A DNA stretch of 64,000 bases. Origin: CAYHHI01 sp964356335 (GTDB taxonomy: Bacteria; Arandabacterota; Arandabacteria; Arandabacterales; Arandabacteraceae). Positions 44,582-53,652 of the stretch are shown here, in pieces. Each line of letters begins with the position of its first letter. The first letter of the stretch is position 1. Location: the NCBI GenBank assembly GCA_964356335.1, contig CAYHHI010000002.1:62001-126000 (forward strand), written 5' to 3'. Below the pieces are notes generated by a model. That model was not told the origin of the DNA, ran no database searches, and saw nothing but the letters and a program-made list of their open reading frames with translations. Position numbers and translations under genes: made by a program.

Positions 44582-47299
44582 ATGCCCAGCTTGTTAAAAG
44601 CCATAGGAGTCTCCCTGCTCGTCGCATTCCTGCTTTCCACCTCGCCGGCTTATGCCGCAACTGGAAAGATCGCCGGTACGGTAATGGATGCCAACGACGG
44701 CAAACCTCTGCCATTCGGAAATGTCCTCATCGTCGGCACGGGCATGGGAGCGTTTGTCAAAGAGACCGGCACGTTCGTGATCGACAACGTGCCCGAGGGC
44801 GCCTATACGGTCAAGGTTACGATGATGGGTTACGAGGCGCAGACCAGAGAAAACGTCGTGGTTACGGCCGGCCAGACAACGGATCTCGCCTTCCAACTGA
44901 AGACCGTAGTGGTGATGGAGGTCAAAGAGGTCGTTATCGAGGCTGAGAGGCCCATCGTTGATACCGAGAAGACTCAGACCTCGCGAACCGTTACTACTGA
45001 GGATGTCAAGGTCAGGTCGATCAACACGGTCCAGGAGGCCATCGCTACCCAGGCAGGTGTAGTGCTTGAGCAGGGCCAGCTTCACGTAAGGGGTGGAAGA
45101 GCGGGTGAGGTGAAGTACCTCAGTGACGGTCTTCAGATAAGTGACCCGTTTGTGGGAGGCAATGAGGTTGGGATAAGCCTTGCCTCGCTATCCGAGATAG
45201 AGGTGCTTTCCGGCGGGTTCGAAGCGGAGTACGGTAACGTCCAGTCTGGCGTCATAAACCTCAAGACCAAAGAGGGCGGAACCAAGTACTCCGGCGTAGT
45301 CAAATACATGACCGATGACTACGGGGCCCCTGACAAGACCTACTTCAACAGTGACGACTTGGCAGTAGGCATCGGAGGGCCTCTCGTCACCACAGACTTG
45401 AGGTTCTTTGCCTCGGGCGAGGTCAACTTCAGCGATACCCATCTCAAGACGCTTGAGCCGAGGCAGCAGAAAAAGATCTGGGGCATCAAGTTCAGAGAAA
45501 GACAGAACAACCAGTATTCGGGCCAGGCCAAGATCAGCTACAAGTTCTCGGAAATGAAGAAGCTCGCCGCAGAGCTCCTGGATTCAGGCGATAAGTATGA
45601 TTTCTACCACCACGGTATGAGCCGCGTAGGCTACTGGTCGGATGAACGTAGAAGGACCAACCAGCTTAACCCCTGGTGGTTCGAGCCGCTGGATTCGACC
45701 TACACTCTCTATGTGGCACCTGCGCACACGCCTGATATCCGGAATACAAGCAGACAGATCAAGTTGGTCTGGAACCACACCCTGAGTTCATCTGCATTCT
45801 ACACCCTGAGGGTGGGTAGATATACAACGGTCCATACCGAAACCGTGCTTGACAAGAAGCCTTACCAGTATGAGCCATATAACTTCAATGAGGATGTCGA
45901 TCCTCAGAACAAGTACTACGTTACGGCTGGTGACTATCCGCACTGGCAGCGCTATCACACCACCATGTGGACTGCCAAGGGTGATATGGTCGTGCACAGT
46001 TCGACCACTCATCAGGTCAAGTTTGGGGCTGAGACAAACCTGTATCGGCTCGACATGAGGGACTTGAGTTATCCCTCGCTGAATAGCCCGCTTGGCATAT
46101 TCCACGACATCTATTCGTTCCATACATGGGGACTCTCGGCATTTGGCCAGGACAAGATAAGGTTCGAGGGCATGAACCTCAGCCTGGGTATGAGGCTTGA
46201 CATGTTCGATCCCGGCTCGGAAGCCACGGCATCATACAACAACTTCTTGAAGGACATAGGAGCTGGCACAAATGAGAGCGCGTTGTTCAAGCGTACCAAG
46301 TGGCAGCTGAGCCCGAGGTTGGGAGTATCCTATCCGGTCTCCGAACGGGATGCCCTGTATTTCAACTATGGCAGATTCTATATGGTACCTAGGCTTGAGG
46401 TCCTTCTGCAGTCCATCGGTGGCATAGAGAATAGCTCGGGGCCTTACGGAAACCCTGCGATAGATGCCGAGACCACGATAATGTACGAAATCGGCATCCA
46501 GCATCAGTTCTCAACCAATGTTGTCGGTGACGTTGCCATGTTCTACAAGGACATCTTTGGGCTCACCGGTACCGAGCTGGTGCAGGCCGCCGACACTTCC
46601 GCCTGGAGAAGAACCGTCTCAGCCACGGGAGATCCTGTGGTTTTCACGAATCTTGATTACGGGTCAGTGAGAGGGATCGAGCTCAAGATCTCTAAGCGTT
46701 TCAGCCACCGCTTCTCGGGTAGCATCACTTATACTTTCTCAAAGGCGACTGGCTCTAGCTCCAGCGAGCTCCAGGGCAATCAGGCAGCAACCGGTGGCCT
46801 TGACAGACCGCCGATTACGGAGCTCCCGCTTGACTGGGACAGGAATCACGTGATCTCTGCCAACCTCTACATCAGTGAGCCGGGTCTCTGGGGCTGCAAC
46901 GTGGACTGGAGCTATTCTTCAGGAGCACCTTATACGCCGGTGCAGCCCAGGGAGAGATTCCAGAAGGCGTCTCTCATAAACTCGGAGCGGCTGCCCGCAA
47001 GGACGACCGTGAACCTCAAGGCTGATAAGAGATACAGGATTGCGGGACAAGAGATCTCGCTCTTTCTTGAGGGCGAGAATCTCCTTAACAGAAAGAACAT
47101 AGCATCGATGAATCCGGGGAACTGGCCTGGCGGCAATGGCAACTACGTCGCATACTACACGAGAGAGGGCAAGGTCGGCGGCGCGTATGACCAGGGTGAG
47201 CTGGCAGGGCTACCTGACGTGAATTACATTGCGCTCAATGATCCCCGGGTCTATTCACCACCAAGGAGTTTCCAGGTCGGCGTATCATTTGACTGGTAG
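44582..47299 (+). CDS. TonB-dependent outer-membrane receptor with carboxypeptidase-like N-domain
   Basis: 905 residues. Signal peptide 1-22 (ending AYA), then a CarboxypepD-regulatory-like beta domain (about 25-110: GKIAGTVMDANDGKPLPFGNV, GAYTVKVTMMGYEAQT). A plug domain follows (INTVQEAIATQAGV, HVRGGRAGEVKYLSDG, VLSGGFEAEYGNVQSGVINLKTKEGG), then a C-terminal beta-barrel ending in RSFQVGVSFDW with the aromatic last residue typical of BAM substrates. It imports an unknown ligand using TonB energy. The start is fixed by AGGAGGT at 44568-44574. It heads an operon with the next three genes and is paralogous to the receptor at 62867. Confidence 0.9.
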   Translation: MPSLLKAIGVSLLVAFLLSTSPAYAATGKIAGTVMDANDGKPLPFGNVLIVGTGMGAFVKETGTFVIDNVPEGAYTVKVTMMGYEAQTRENVVVTAGQTTDLAFQLKTVVVMEVKEVVIEAERPIVDTEKTQTSRTVTTEDVKVRSINTVQEAIATQAGVVLEQGQLHVRGGRAGEVKYLSDGLQISDPFVGGNEVGISLASLSEIEVLSGGFEAEYGNVQSGVINLKTKEGGTKYSGVVKYMTDDYGAPDKTYFNSDDLAVGIGGPLVTTDLRFFASGEVNFSDTHLKTLEPRQQKKIWGIKFRERQNNQYSGQAKISYKFSEMKKLAAELLDSGDKYDFYHHGMSRVGYWSDERRRTNQLNPWWFEPLDSTYTLYVAPAHTPDIRNTSRQIKLVWNHTLSSSAFYTLRVGRYTTVHTETVLDKKPYQYEPYNFNEDVDPQNKYYVTAGDYPHWQRYHTTMWTAKGDMVVHSSTTHQVKFGAETNLYRLDMRDLSYPSLNSPLGIFHDIYSFHTWGLSAFGQDKIRFEGMNLSLGMRLDMFDPGSEATASYNNFLKDIGAGTNESALFKRTKWQLSPRLGVSYPVSERDALYFNYGRFYMVPRLEVLLQSIGGIENSSGPYGNPAIDAETTIMYEIGIQHQFSTNVVGDVAMFYKDIFGLTGTELVQAADTSAWRRTVSATGDPVVFTNLDYGSVRGIELKISKRFSHRFSGSITYTFSKATGSSSSELQGNQAATGGLDRPPITELPLDWDRNHVISANLYISEPGLWGCNVDWSYSSGAPYTPVQPRERFQKASLINSERLPARTTVNLKADKRYRIAGQEISLFLEGENLLNRKNIASMNPGNWPGGNGNYVAYYTREGKVGGAYDQGELAGLPDVNYIALNDPRVYSPPRSFQVGVSFDW

Positions 47300-47319
47300 A
47301 AGACGTACGGAGGGCTCTG

Positions 47320-49434
47320 ATGAATGCTAAACGGTTCCTGCGCCGTCATGCGCGCGGTGGGCTTCTGGTAGCCTGGCTTGTTGCGAGTCTTGCCCTGTTC
47401 TCGACATCGTTCGGTTTCTTTGAGGGCAAGGCGACCCGCGCGGGCTCTGTACCCGAAAACGGGATTGTGAGGTTCAGGGGCATTTACCACAACGTGAACA
47501 AGATGCTTTTGCATGCTTCAAATCTGGGTTTCTTTGGGGACTGGAACTCAGATCAGTCGGCTCCATCAGGCGAATGGCCCGCCGGAAGCGGCATCGAATG
47601 GCTCTTTGCCGGCGGATTGTGGGTTGGCGGTGTGACGTACGATGAAATGAGAAGGCCCGACACGCTTGTTAGTGCATCAGTCTATGAGCTGGAATTCTAC
47701 CCTAAACCCGATCCCAGGGACGTCGTTTACATCACATCTGAGGGAGCGCCGGGTGGGGGCAGGCTGCTGGACGACGACGGCGACGGCCTCCTGGACGAGG
47801 ATCCACTGGATGGCTATGACAATGATGGGGACGGGTTTATAGATGAGGATTTCGCCGCCATATCCCAGCAGATGTTCACCGCAGTGTACTATGATACGTC
47901 CAGTTCGATGAACCAGTCGAGGACCCGGGATTTCCACAGGCCCCTTGGCATCTTGGTCAGGGAGGAAAGCTATGCCTGGACAAGTTCTGCCGTCGAGAAC
48001 TTCATAGGTATAGAATACAAGGTCACCAATATCGGTGATTCCACTATATACAAAGCATATGTCGCTTTGATGGTGGACGAGGACATTGGTAACATAAGAG
48101 TCTACCCGCAGTCCTACTCGGATGACATGGCAGGCTATGTTGATACCACGGTGACCCGCAAGGAAATAGACGCAACTGGGTCTGAGGTGGATGTGAGGTA
48201 CCATTTGACCGTAGGATACATGTACGATTTCCCCGGTGGTCAGGATGGGAATGTGGCGGGATACTTTGGTACCATGTTCATGGGGCATACCACTGATCCG
48301 AACGGCAGGCGTGCCCCCAAAGAAGTGGGAATCCACATGTTCAAGCAGTGGTCCGGCGGTGAAGAGGACCCCGAAAGCGACAGGGAAAGATACCGGTACA
48401 TGAGGGGCAACTCTGACAACGAAAAGACAATCGATCCCAATACGGTCAAGGCTGCGGACTACAGGTATCTGGTTTCTGCGGGACCTTTTGACCAATTGGC
48501 CCCCGACAGCACGCTTGTCTTCCAGGTGGCCTTTGTCGCCGGCGGAACGTTTGCGGAATTCTTGGATAACGCGGCGAATGCTCAGAAGGTTTACAACGGA
48601 GGCTATATGATGGGGCCAGGTGGCATACAGATCAAGGTCAACTGGCTGGGCTCCAGTCCGCCTCCGCCGCCCAAGCAACGCTTGATAGGCGGAGATGGAA
48701 AGGTGCTTGTCGAATGGGATGATTATTCCGAGACCACCCCCGATCCGCTTCAGCGCCTATTTGATTTTGCCGGCTACAGGATTTGGAAAGGTGTCGGTTG
48801 GAAGCATGAAAGCTCAGTTCCTTCATCCGATCAGTGGCGGTTGATTGCCCACTATTGGAAAGAGGATCTGCCGAAGATAGATACCGGCCTGATCGGAATC
48901 GGCAAGTACCGCTATGTGGACGAAGACGTGCACAATGGGCTGCCTTACTGGTATGCAGTCACCGCTTTCGATGACGGGAGCGCTGAAAAGATAATCAATA
49001 AAGCGACCAACAGGGTTGACTCGATTCCACGATACGGCAGTTACTCTCAAGCCATGCAGTTAGTATACCCGCGGGGCACGCCCCAGACGGTAAAAGGCAA
49101 GGTCCGAATCGTGCCGAATCCTTATCCTGGCATGAGTCGGCAAGCACGGGTGACCGGCAGATCTGTTGGCGATATGGTCGAGTACGAGGGCGACCCATCG
49201 GGAAGGCGGGTGAGGTTTCTCAACCTGCCTGAGAAGGCGACCGTGCGGGTTTACAGCTTGACCGGTGATCTGGTCTGGACCGGATACTTCGACAATCCGC
49301 TGGATTCCCAGGGCGAGCCGCCCGGTTGGAACCTCGTCTCGAGAAACAACCAGGAGATTGTCAGCGGCACTTATATTGTACACATAGAGTCTCCATTGGG
49401 TAGCGAAATGACCAAGCTGATAGTCGTCAGGTAA
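47320..49434 (+). CDS. Secreted protein with C-terminal Por/FlgD-like tail domain
   Basis: A 704-residue protein with a signal peptide (hydrophobic 15-32). Asp-rich loops at about 151-178 (DDDGDGLLDEDP, NDGDGFIDED) look like calcium-binding repeats. The middle is strand-rich with no catalytic motif I can name. The last 85 residues (VRIVPNPYPG, KATVRVYSLTGDLVWTG, SGTYIVHIES, TKLIVVR) form an Ig-like tail like FlgD-type or type 9 secretion sorting domains of FCB bacteria. It sits between a TonB receptor (20 bases) and a PorV-like gene (31 bases), so it may be a cell-surface partner of both. The function is unknown. Confidence 0.75.
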   Translation: MNAKRFLRRHARGGLLVAWLVASLALFSTSFGFFEGKATRAGSVPENGIVRFRGIYHNVNKMLLHASNLGFFGDWNSDQSAPSGEWPAGSGIEWLFAGGLWVGGVTYDEMRRPDTLVSASVYELEFYPKPDPRDVVYITSEGAPGGGRLLDDDGDGLLDEDPLDGYDNDGDGFIDEDFAAISQQMFTAVYYDTSSSMNQSRTRDFHRPLGILVREESYAWTSSAVENFIGIEYKVTNIGDSTIYKAYVALMVDEDIGNIRVYPQSYSDDMAGYVDTTVTRKEIDATGSEVDVRYHLTVGYMYDFPGGQDGNVAGYFGTMFMGHTTDPNGRRAPKEVGIHMFKQWSGGEEDPESDRERYRYMRGNSDNEKTIDPNTVKAADYRYLVSAGPFDQLAPDSTLVFQVAFVAGGTFAEFLDNAANAQKVYNGGYMMGPGGIQIKVNWLGSSPPPPPKQRLIGGDGKVLVEWDDYSETTPDPLQRLFDFAGYRIWKGVGWKHESSVPSSDQWRLIAHYWKEDLPKIDTGLIGIGKYRYVDEDVHNGLPYWYAVTAFDDGSAEKIINKATNRVDSIPRYGSYSQAMQLVYPRGTPQTVKGKVRIVPNPYPGMSRQARVTGRSVGDMVEYEGDPSGRRVRFLNLPEKATVRVYSLTGDLVWTGYFDNPLDSQGEPPGWNLVSRNNQEIVSGTYIVHIESPLGSEMTKLIVVR

Positions 49435-49465
49435 AGAGTGGCGTGAAAGGAAGGAGGACATCAAA

Positions 49466-50440
49466 TTGAGAAGGAGTTTGGTTGTCGTCGTTGCGGTCAT
49501 ACTGCTTGCAGCAGGTCCATCTTGGTCCAGGGAGTGGTTTGAAAAAGTTGGAACTGTTGGAGCCCAGTTCCTAAAGATCGGTAGCAGCGCAAGGGGTGTG
49601 GCAATGGGTGAGGCCTTTGTGGCGGTCGCCGACGATGCCTCGAGCACGTACTGGAATCCTGCCGGCATCGCTGCGCTTCAGGGCAGCCATCTGACACTGA
49701 ACCATTCGACATGGCCTGCGGGGTTGAGCCATGAGTATGCAGCGTATGTCTTCGCGTATAAGTTCATACCGGGCGTTATCGGCGTGAGTGCGACCGTGCT
49801 TCAGATGGATCCGATGGCTGAGACCACCGAATACAAGCCGGAAGGCACAGGATACCAGTTTGACGCCGGAAGCATGGCCTTTGGACTCACCTATGCCCGA
49901 ATGCTGACTGATAGATTCTCTTTTGGCGGCACCGTCAAGTGGATTCATGAGGGCTTGGCGGACTACGCTGGTGAAACGTTTGCGTTTGACCTGGGCACCC
50001 TGTATGACATAGGCTTCAGGAGCATAAGAATAGGCATGTGTTTCCAGAACATGGGTTCGGGCTATACCTTCCGTGACGGTGGCAAGGAAAGCCCGATGCC
50101 AGTGATGTTCAAGGTGGGAGGGTCGATGCCGTTCCTGAGCACGGCCGCACATAAGGTGATTGGTGCTGCCGAGTTCAATCATCCACCCGATGGAGCTGAG
50201 AGAGTCAATGTTGGAGGGGAGTACATATTGCAGAAGTATGCTCCCTTCGAGGGCGCATTGCGCCTCGGTTACAGATTCAACAGGGATGAGGAAGGCCTGA
50301 CGGCGGGATTCGGTGTCAAGTTTCCCTTCGTCCGGATCGGATTGGTGAGCAAGCCTTCGGCCTGGAGTATAGATTACGCTTATTCTGATTTCGGGCTTCT
50401 TGGGATTTCGCACAGGATCTCCCTGAATGCTTCCTATTAG
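49466..50440 (+). CDS. PorV/PorQ-family outer-membrane protein
   Basis: A 324-residue beta-barrel of the PorV/PorQ (UPF0164) kind, with a signal peptide to about residue 20. Typical N-terminal sequence is VGTVGAQFLKIGSSARGVAMGEAFVAVADDASSTYWNPAGIA; the C-terminus ends in strands HRISLNASY. In Bacteroidetes PorV shuttles tail-bearing cargo from the type 9 translocon to the surface attachment complex. A TTG start at 49466 is supported by AAGGAGG eight bases upstream and by the signal peptide. Placement right after a tail-bearing secreted protein supports a cargo-carrier role here, though no SprA or PorU gene is in the window. Confidence 0.85.
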   Translation: MRRSLVVVVAVILLAAGPSWSREWFEKVGTVGAQFLKIGSSARGVAMGEAFVAVADDASSTYWNPAGIAALQGSHLTLNHSTWPAGLSHEYAAYVFAYKFIPGVIGVSATVLQMDPMAETTEYKPEGTGYQFDAGSMAFGLTYARMLTDRFSFGGTVKWIHEGLADYAGETFAFDLGTLYDIGFRSIRIGMCFQNMGSGYTFRDGGKESPMPVMFKVGGSMPFLSTAAHKVIGAAEFNHPPDGAERVNVGGEYILQKYAPFEGALRLGYRFNRDEEGLTAGFGVKFPFVRIGLVSKPSAWSIDYAYSDFGLLGISHRISLNASY

Positions 50441-50446
50441 TCATTT

Positions 50447-51997
50447 ATGAAAAGAACACTTAAAGGGGTCGGGGTAGCCGAGATGCGGCTACCCCTGATT
50501 CTTTTGGTGCTCGTTGCCTGTTGCCTTCCCAGGGCTTGCTTTGGGTGGAACGAGGACCAGGATGTGCCCAGCCCCAGCCAGGGCGACATCATCTTCAATG
50601 TCGACATCGTCACCTTCTACGAAAGCCCGGGCCGTAATCTTGAGGAGATCTATTGCATGGTTCCCAATGAGCAGATACGCTACATACAAAAGGACGGTGC
50701 TTATGGGGGCAAGCTCCGGTACGAGATCAAGGTTATCGGCGAGGATGGCAAGACCGTTGAGGCTACTGAGAAAACCATAGAAGTGAATGCGTCATCGTCC
50801 CAGGATGCTTTGGATAGGACTGTCGTGCAAGTGCTCCAGTCCGAGATTAGGGTTCCGCCTGGCATATATGAGTTCAGGGTGACGCTCGAGGACCTGAATG
50901 CCCGCAAGAAGACGCTCCTGGCATATCTCTTGAGGAGGCACAAGACCGGCACAAGCGAAGTGGTTGTCGAGTCGAAAGAGTTCAGGGAAGGTGAGTTTTT
51001 GCTGAGCGACATCGAGTTCGCAAGGAGCCTTAGGCGGACGTCGGAGGGTATGTTCCAGAAATCGGGCTATGAGGTGGTCCCCAATCCCCAGCGGCGTTAC
51101 GGGCGGCTACTGCCTGAGTTGGCGGTGTTCTTCGAAGTCTATGACCTCAGGAGAACGCCGGGCACTGACAGCGTCGATGCCACCTATTCGATCGTGAATA
51201 GAGAAGGTAGCACCATATTCAGCAATGAGATGCCCATGGCACTGCATGGTGCTAAATTCGGGGCGACGGCCCTCTTCGATGTCACATCACTCACCGGTGG
51301 AAGCTATGCGCTTGTTTTGACCGTGCGCGATGGAGCAGGCACCGTTCTTGCCGCCTCCGAACGGAAATTCGATGTAGTCTGGTCGTTCCTTTCCTGGGGC
51401 AAGTACGACAGTGAGAAGATCGAGGAGATGACTTACATTTTCAACGATAAGGAGATGGAAGAGTTCAAGTCCATCTCGCCGGGAGAACAGGAGAAGTTCC
51501 TGGTGAATTTCTGGAAAGTACTTGATCCCACACCTGGAACAGCTGATAACGAGGCGATGGTAGAGCATTACAGAAGAGTTGCCTACGCCGACGAGCATTT
51601 CGGCACTGCTGGCGTGAGGGGTGCCCTGAGCGACAGAGGAAGGATATACATCAAGTATGGGCAGCCTGATGATGTCCAGAGTTTCTACTCGGATTACGAG
51701 TTTGTAAGAGACAAGCACGACATGGAAGGTGGCACCAATCCGGTGCCAACCGATCCTTTCTCTCGAGTGGGGATAAAGGCGAGTCAGCAGTCGGACGAGG
51801 CGTCTTCGGATCAGCGGGGAGGGAGCACCGTGCACGGCAAGCCATATGAGACTTGGACTTACGACGGGCCGGGCAACCCAGTCAGGAGGCTCAGCCAGAG
51901 GATGCCATCATCCGCAGGGATGCGCTTCATGTTTGTCGACGAGAGGGGAGTCGGCGATTTCAAGCTCGTCTACAGCAGCGAGAAGCAGGAATACTAA
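50447..51997 (+). CDS. GWxTD-domain exported protein
   Basis: A 516-residue exported protein (hydrophobic segment about 13-30). The N-half is beta-rich. The C-terminal 170 residues match the GWxTD domain layout: YIFNDKEMEEFKSISPGEQEKFLVNFWKVLDPTPGT, DRGRIYIKYGQPDDVQ, YETWTYDGPG, FMFVDERGVGDFKLVYS. The naming motif itself is changed to GALSD. ATG 50447 and ATG 50483 are both possible starts; the second sits in the loop of a 10-bp hairpin. Neither has a clear Shine-Dalgarno. It is the fourth gene of the TonB-receptor run, six bases after the PorV-like gene. A second member is at 58618. Confidence 0.8.
   Translation: MKRTLKGVGVAEMRLPLILLVLVACCLPRACFGWNEDQDVPSPSQGDIIFNVDIVTFYESPGRNLEEIYCMVPNEQIRYIQKDGAYGGKLRYEIKVIGEDGKTVEATEKTIEVNASSSQDALDRTVVQVLQSEIRVPPGIYEFRVTLEDLNARKKTLLAYLLRRHKTGTSEVVVESKEFREGEFLLSDIEFARSLRRTSEGMFQKSGYEVVPNPQRRYGRLLPELAVFFEVYDLRRTPGTDSVDATYSIVNREGSTIFSNEMPMALHGAKFGATALFDVTSLTGGSYALVLTVRDGAGTVLAASERKFDVVWSFLSWGKYDSEKIEEMTYIFNDKEMEEFKSISPGEQEKFLVNFWKVLDPTPGTADNEAMVEHYRRVAYADEHFGTAGVRGALSDRGRIYIKYGQPDDVQSFYSDYEFVRDKHDMEGGTNPVPTDPFSRVGIKASQQSDEASSDQRGGSTVHGKPYETWTYDGPGNPVRRLSQRMPSSAGMRFMFVDERGVGDFKLVYSSEKQEY
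50471..50495 (+). other. Perfect 10-bp hairpin overlapping the start region of the GWxTD gene
   Basis: The arms are GGGGTAGCCG (50471-50480) and CGGCTACCCC (50486-50495) with loop AGATG, followed by TGATTCTTTT. It looks like an intrinsic terminator or attenuator for the upstream genes, yet it lies inside the 5' end of the next reading frame. The ATG at 50483 is displayed in the loop. Confidence 0.7.
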
Positions 51998-52397
51998 GAA
52001 ATGATTGACAAAGCATGGGGGTGGTATTAGGGTTACCTGAGCCGGTCTGGATGACGGCGTGGTTTCGACCTTGTAAATCTGAGTCCGAATCTGCCTGGAT
52101 CACCTCTGACCTCAACCAGGAGAGGTTTGCGGGGTCGTTTAGAGGGTGGGGGCTGGTTTGGGCTGGTTTGGTGTTTGTTGGGCAAGCAATTGGCTTGTTT
52201 TTGCGGCATATGTTTCACTAAGGAAGGAACCCCTGGCAGCTGGACTGATGATGGCAATTCCGGTTCAGCCTTCCATAATTGTCTGATATCTACGGCAGAG
52301 TGTTGTGTGCGAGACACGGAAGAAGCAAGTACTGATCTGGTGAATGTGCCTGTGACCACTTGTGTTTCCGCGAACAGGCTCGTGCCAGGAGAGGGGA
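51998..52397 (+). other. 400-bp gap without a convincing gene
   Basis: Between the GWxTD gene and exbD. It holds a perfect TTGACA at 52005-52010 with a weak TAGGGT 17 bases on, a G/T-rich stretch with a tandem 10-mer (52151-52170), and only short frames with atypical composition. It could be a long leader, a small RNA or a decayed gene such as the exbB expected beside exbD, but I find no exbB-like sequence in any frame. Confidence 0.5.
52151..52170 (+). repeat. Tandem GGCTGGTTTG 10-mer
   Basis: Two exact adjacent copies of GGCTGGTTTG, followed by a degenerate GTGTTTGTTG, in the G/T-rich part of the non-coding gap. Possibly simple slippage; no function is evident. Confidence 0.6.
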
Positions 52398-52775
52398 ACG
52401 AAGCTGCTCCCACGGAAGCTTGAGAAAGTTGACGAGATCCCGCGTGTCTCTCTCGCTGACATGGCTTTTCTCGTCCTGATATTCTGTCTGGTGTGTACGG
52501 CCTTTGCGGTTGAGGAAGGCCTTGGTTTGCAACTGCCGAGCAATAACACCATCGGCATAACGGGGTTTCCGGACGGCCGCATCGAGATAGATGGCAGGCC
52601 CGTGTCACTTGACATGGTAAGGCCGACGGTAGAGGCAGCGCTTATTGGCAATGATCGGCTTGTTGTTGTTATCGAGACTGATACTCAATCTGAGCATGGG
52701 CTCTTGGTGGACATTCTGGACAGACTTGAGTCTGCCAAGGCCTCGAGAATCTCGCTCAAGGAACATGGAAGGTAG
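52398..52775 (+). CDS. ExbD/TolR-family protein, probable ACG start
   Basis: About 125 residues. A short basic lead (KLLPRKLEKVDEIPRV) precedes a single helix SLADMAFLVLIFCLVCTAF, carrying the Asp that conducts protons in the ExbBD/TolQR motor. A periplasmic domain (LGLQLPSNNTIGI, GRIEIDGRPV, RLVVVIETD) follows. Family members begin almost exactly with M-K-L...; here that position is ACG (52398), just after GGAGAGGGG. The only upstream standard codon in frame, GTG 52362, adds 12 atypical residues. No exbB or tonB gene is adjacent. It would energise TonB receptors such as those at 44582 and 62867. Confidence 0.8.
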   Translation, partial: TKLLPRKLEKVDEIPRVSLADMAFLVLIFCLVCTAFAVEEGLGLQLPSNNTIGITGFPDGRIEIDGRPVSLDMVRPTVEAALIGNDRLVVVIETDTQSEHGLLVDILDRLESAKASRISLKEHGR

Positions 52776-52950
52776 GAAGCAATGTTCCGTTCGGATTTGC
52801 GCTGCCGGACTGGAGGCTCGCGGTGTTCTCCTCTTTGGCGTGCGGGAGATTGATGAACAAGTTCTGCGATTTGGTCTCAGGTGAAGCGGGTCGGCAGTCG
52901 GGTGACGTCGGCCCTGGCTCGAATCACGATCGTGCACCAGGAGGATAGGC

Positions 52951-53631
52951 ATGGCAGATCTCCGGAATTTCGGGCTTATATTCTCAAGTCCAAGTGCGGT
53001 GGCCAGGAATCTAGGGGAGGCCCCGGCCTGGTATCTTCCCCTTGTTGTGATCATTCTCGTAACCGTGATCTTCACATTCAGTACCCAGACCTATCAGCTC
53101 GAATACCAGCGGCAGATGTTGGAGAAGATCAAGCAGCACACCGGCCGTGACTTTGATATTGAGGCCAGGCTCAAGCCCTCTGCCGGCAAACTGGCTATGT
53201 CGGGCATGGGTGCCGCCGTAGGGGTCGGATTCTTTCTGCTTGTTGGGGCTGCAATTCTGAATGGCATCGCAGCTGTCATGGGAGGCAGGGGTGGTTTTCG
53301 CAGGATGTTTACTTTTTACGGATATGCTTCGCTGGTGACTTCACTTGGCAGCTTAATAAAGATACCGCTTGTATTTGCCAAGAAGAGTATCGACGTGCGG
53401 ACCAGTCTGGCAGCATTTGCCCCCGGCGTACCCTTTGACTCACCCGTTGGCATATTGCTTGGATCAACTGACATATTCTCCATCTGGGCGCTTGTTGCCA
53501 CCATCATCGGTTTCAACGTCCTTACGGAGCTGGGTATGAAGAAGTCGATTGCAGTCGGTATTGGACTCTACGCCCTGTTTGTTCTCTTCTCAGTCAGCAT
53601 GGGTGTACTGCGCGCAAAGACAATAGGATAA
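52951..53631 (+). CDS. YIP1-family membrane protein
   Basis: A 226-residue protein with about five transmembrane helices grouped after a soluble N-terminus (FGLIFSSPSAVARNLGEAPAW), the usual Yip1-domain arrangement. Bacterial members are of unknown function; some lie next to efflux systems, as here. It is preceded by a good AGGAGGA Shine-Dalgarno, and by a 175-base stretch (52776-52950) with no gene I can support. The TolC-type gene follows 21 bases later, so it probably leads the exporter operon. Confidence 0.75.
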   Translation: MADLRNFGLIFSSPSAVARNLGEAPAWYLPLVVIILVTVIFTFSTQTYQLEYQRQMLEKIKQHTGRDFDIEARLKPSAGKLAMSGMGAAVGVGFFLLVGAAILNGIAAVMGGRGGFRRMFTFYGYASLVTSLGSLIKIPLVFAKKSIDVRTSLAAFAPGVPFDSPVGILLGSTDIFSIWALVATIIGFNVLTELGMKKSIAVGIGLYALFVLFSVSMGVLRAKTIG

Positions 53632-53652
53632 GCCATTCGGAGGGGTGTAGGT

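Noticed and set aside
52015..52221. Frame of 68 codons in the non-coding gap
   Set aside because: Trp/Gly/Phe-rich product arising from G/T-rich sequence, GTG- or ATG-started without Shine-Dalgarno, no family resemblance.
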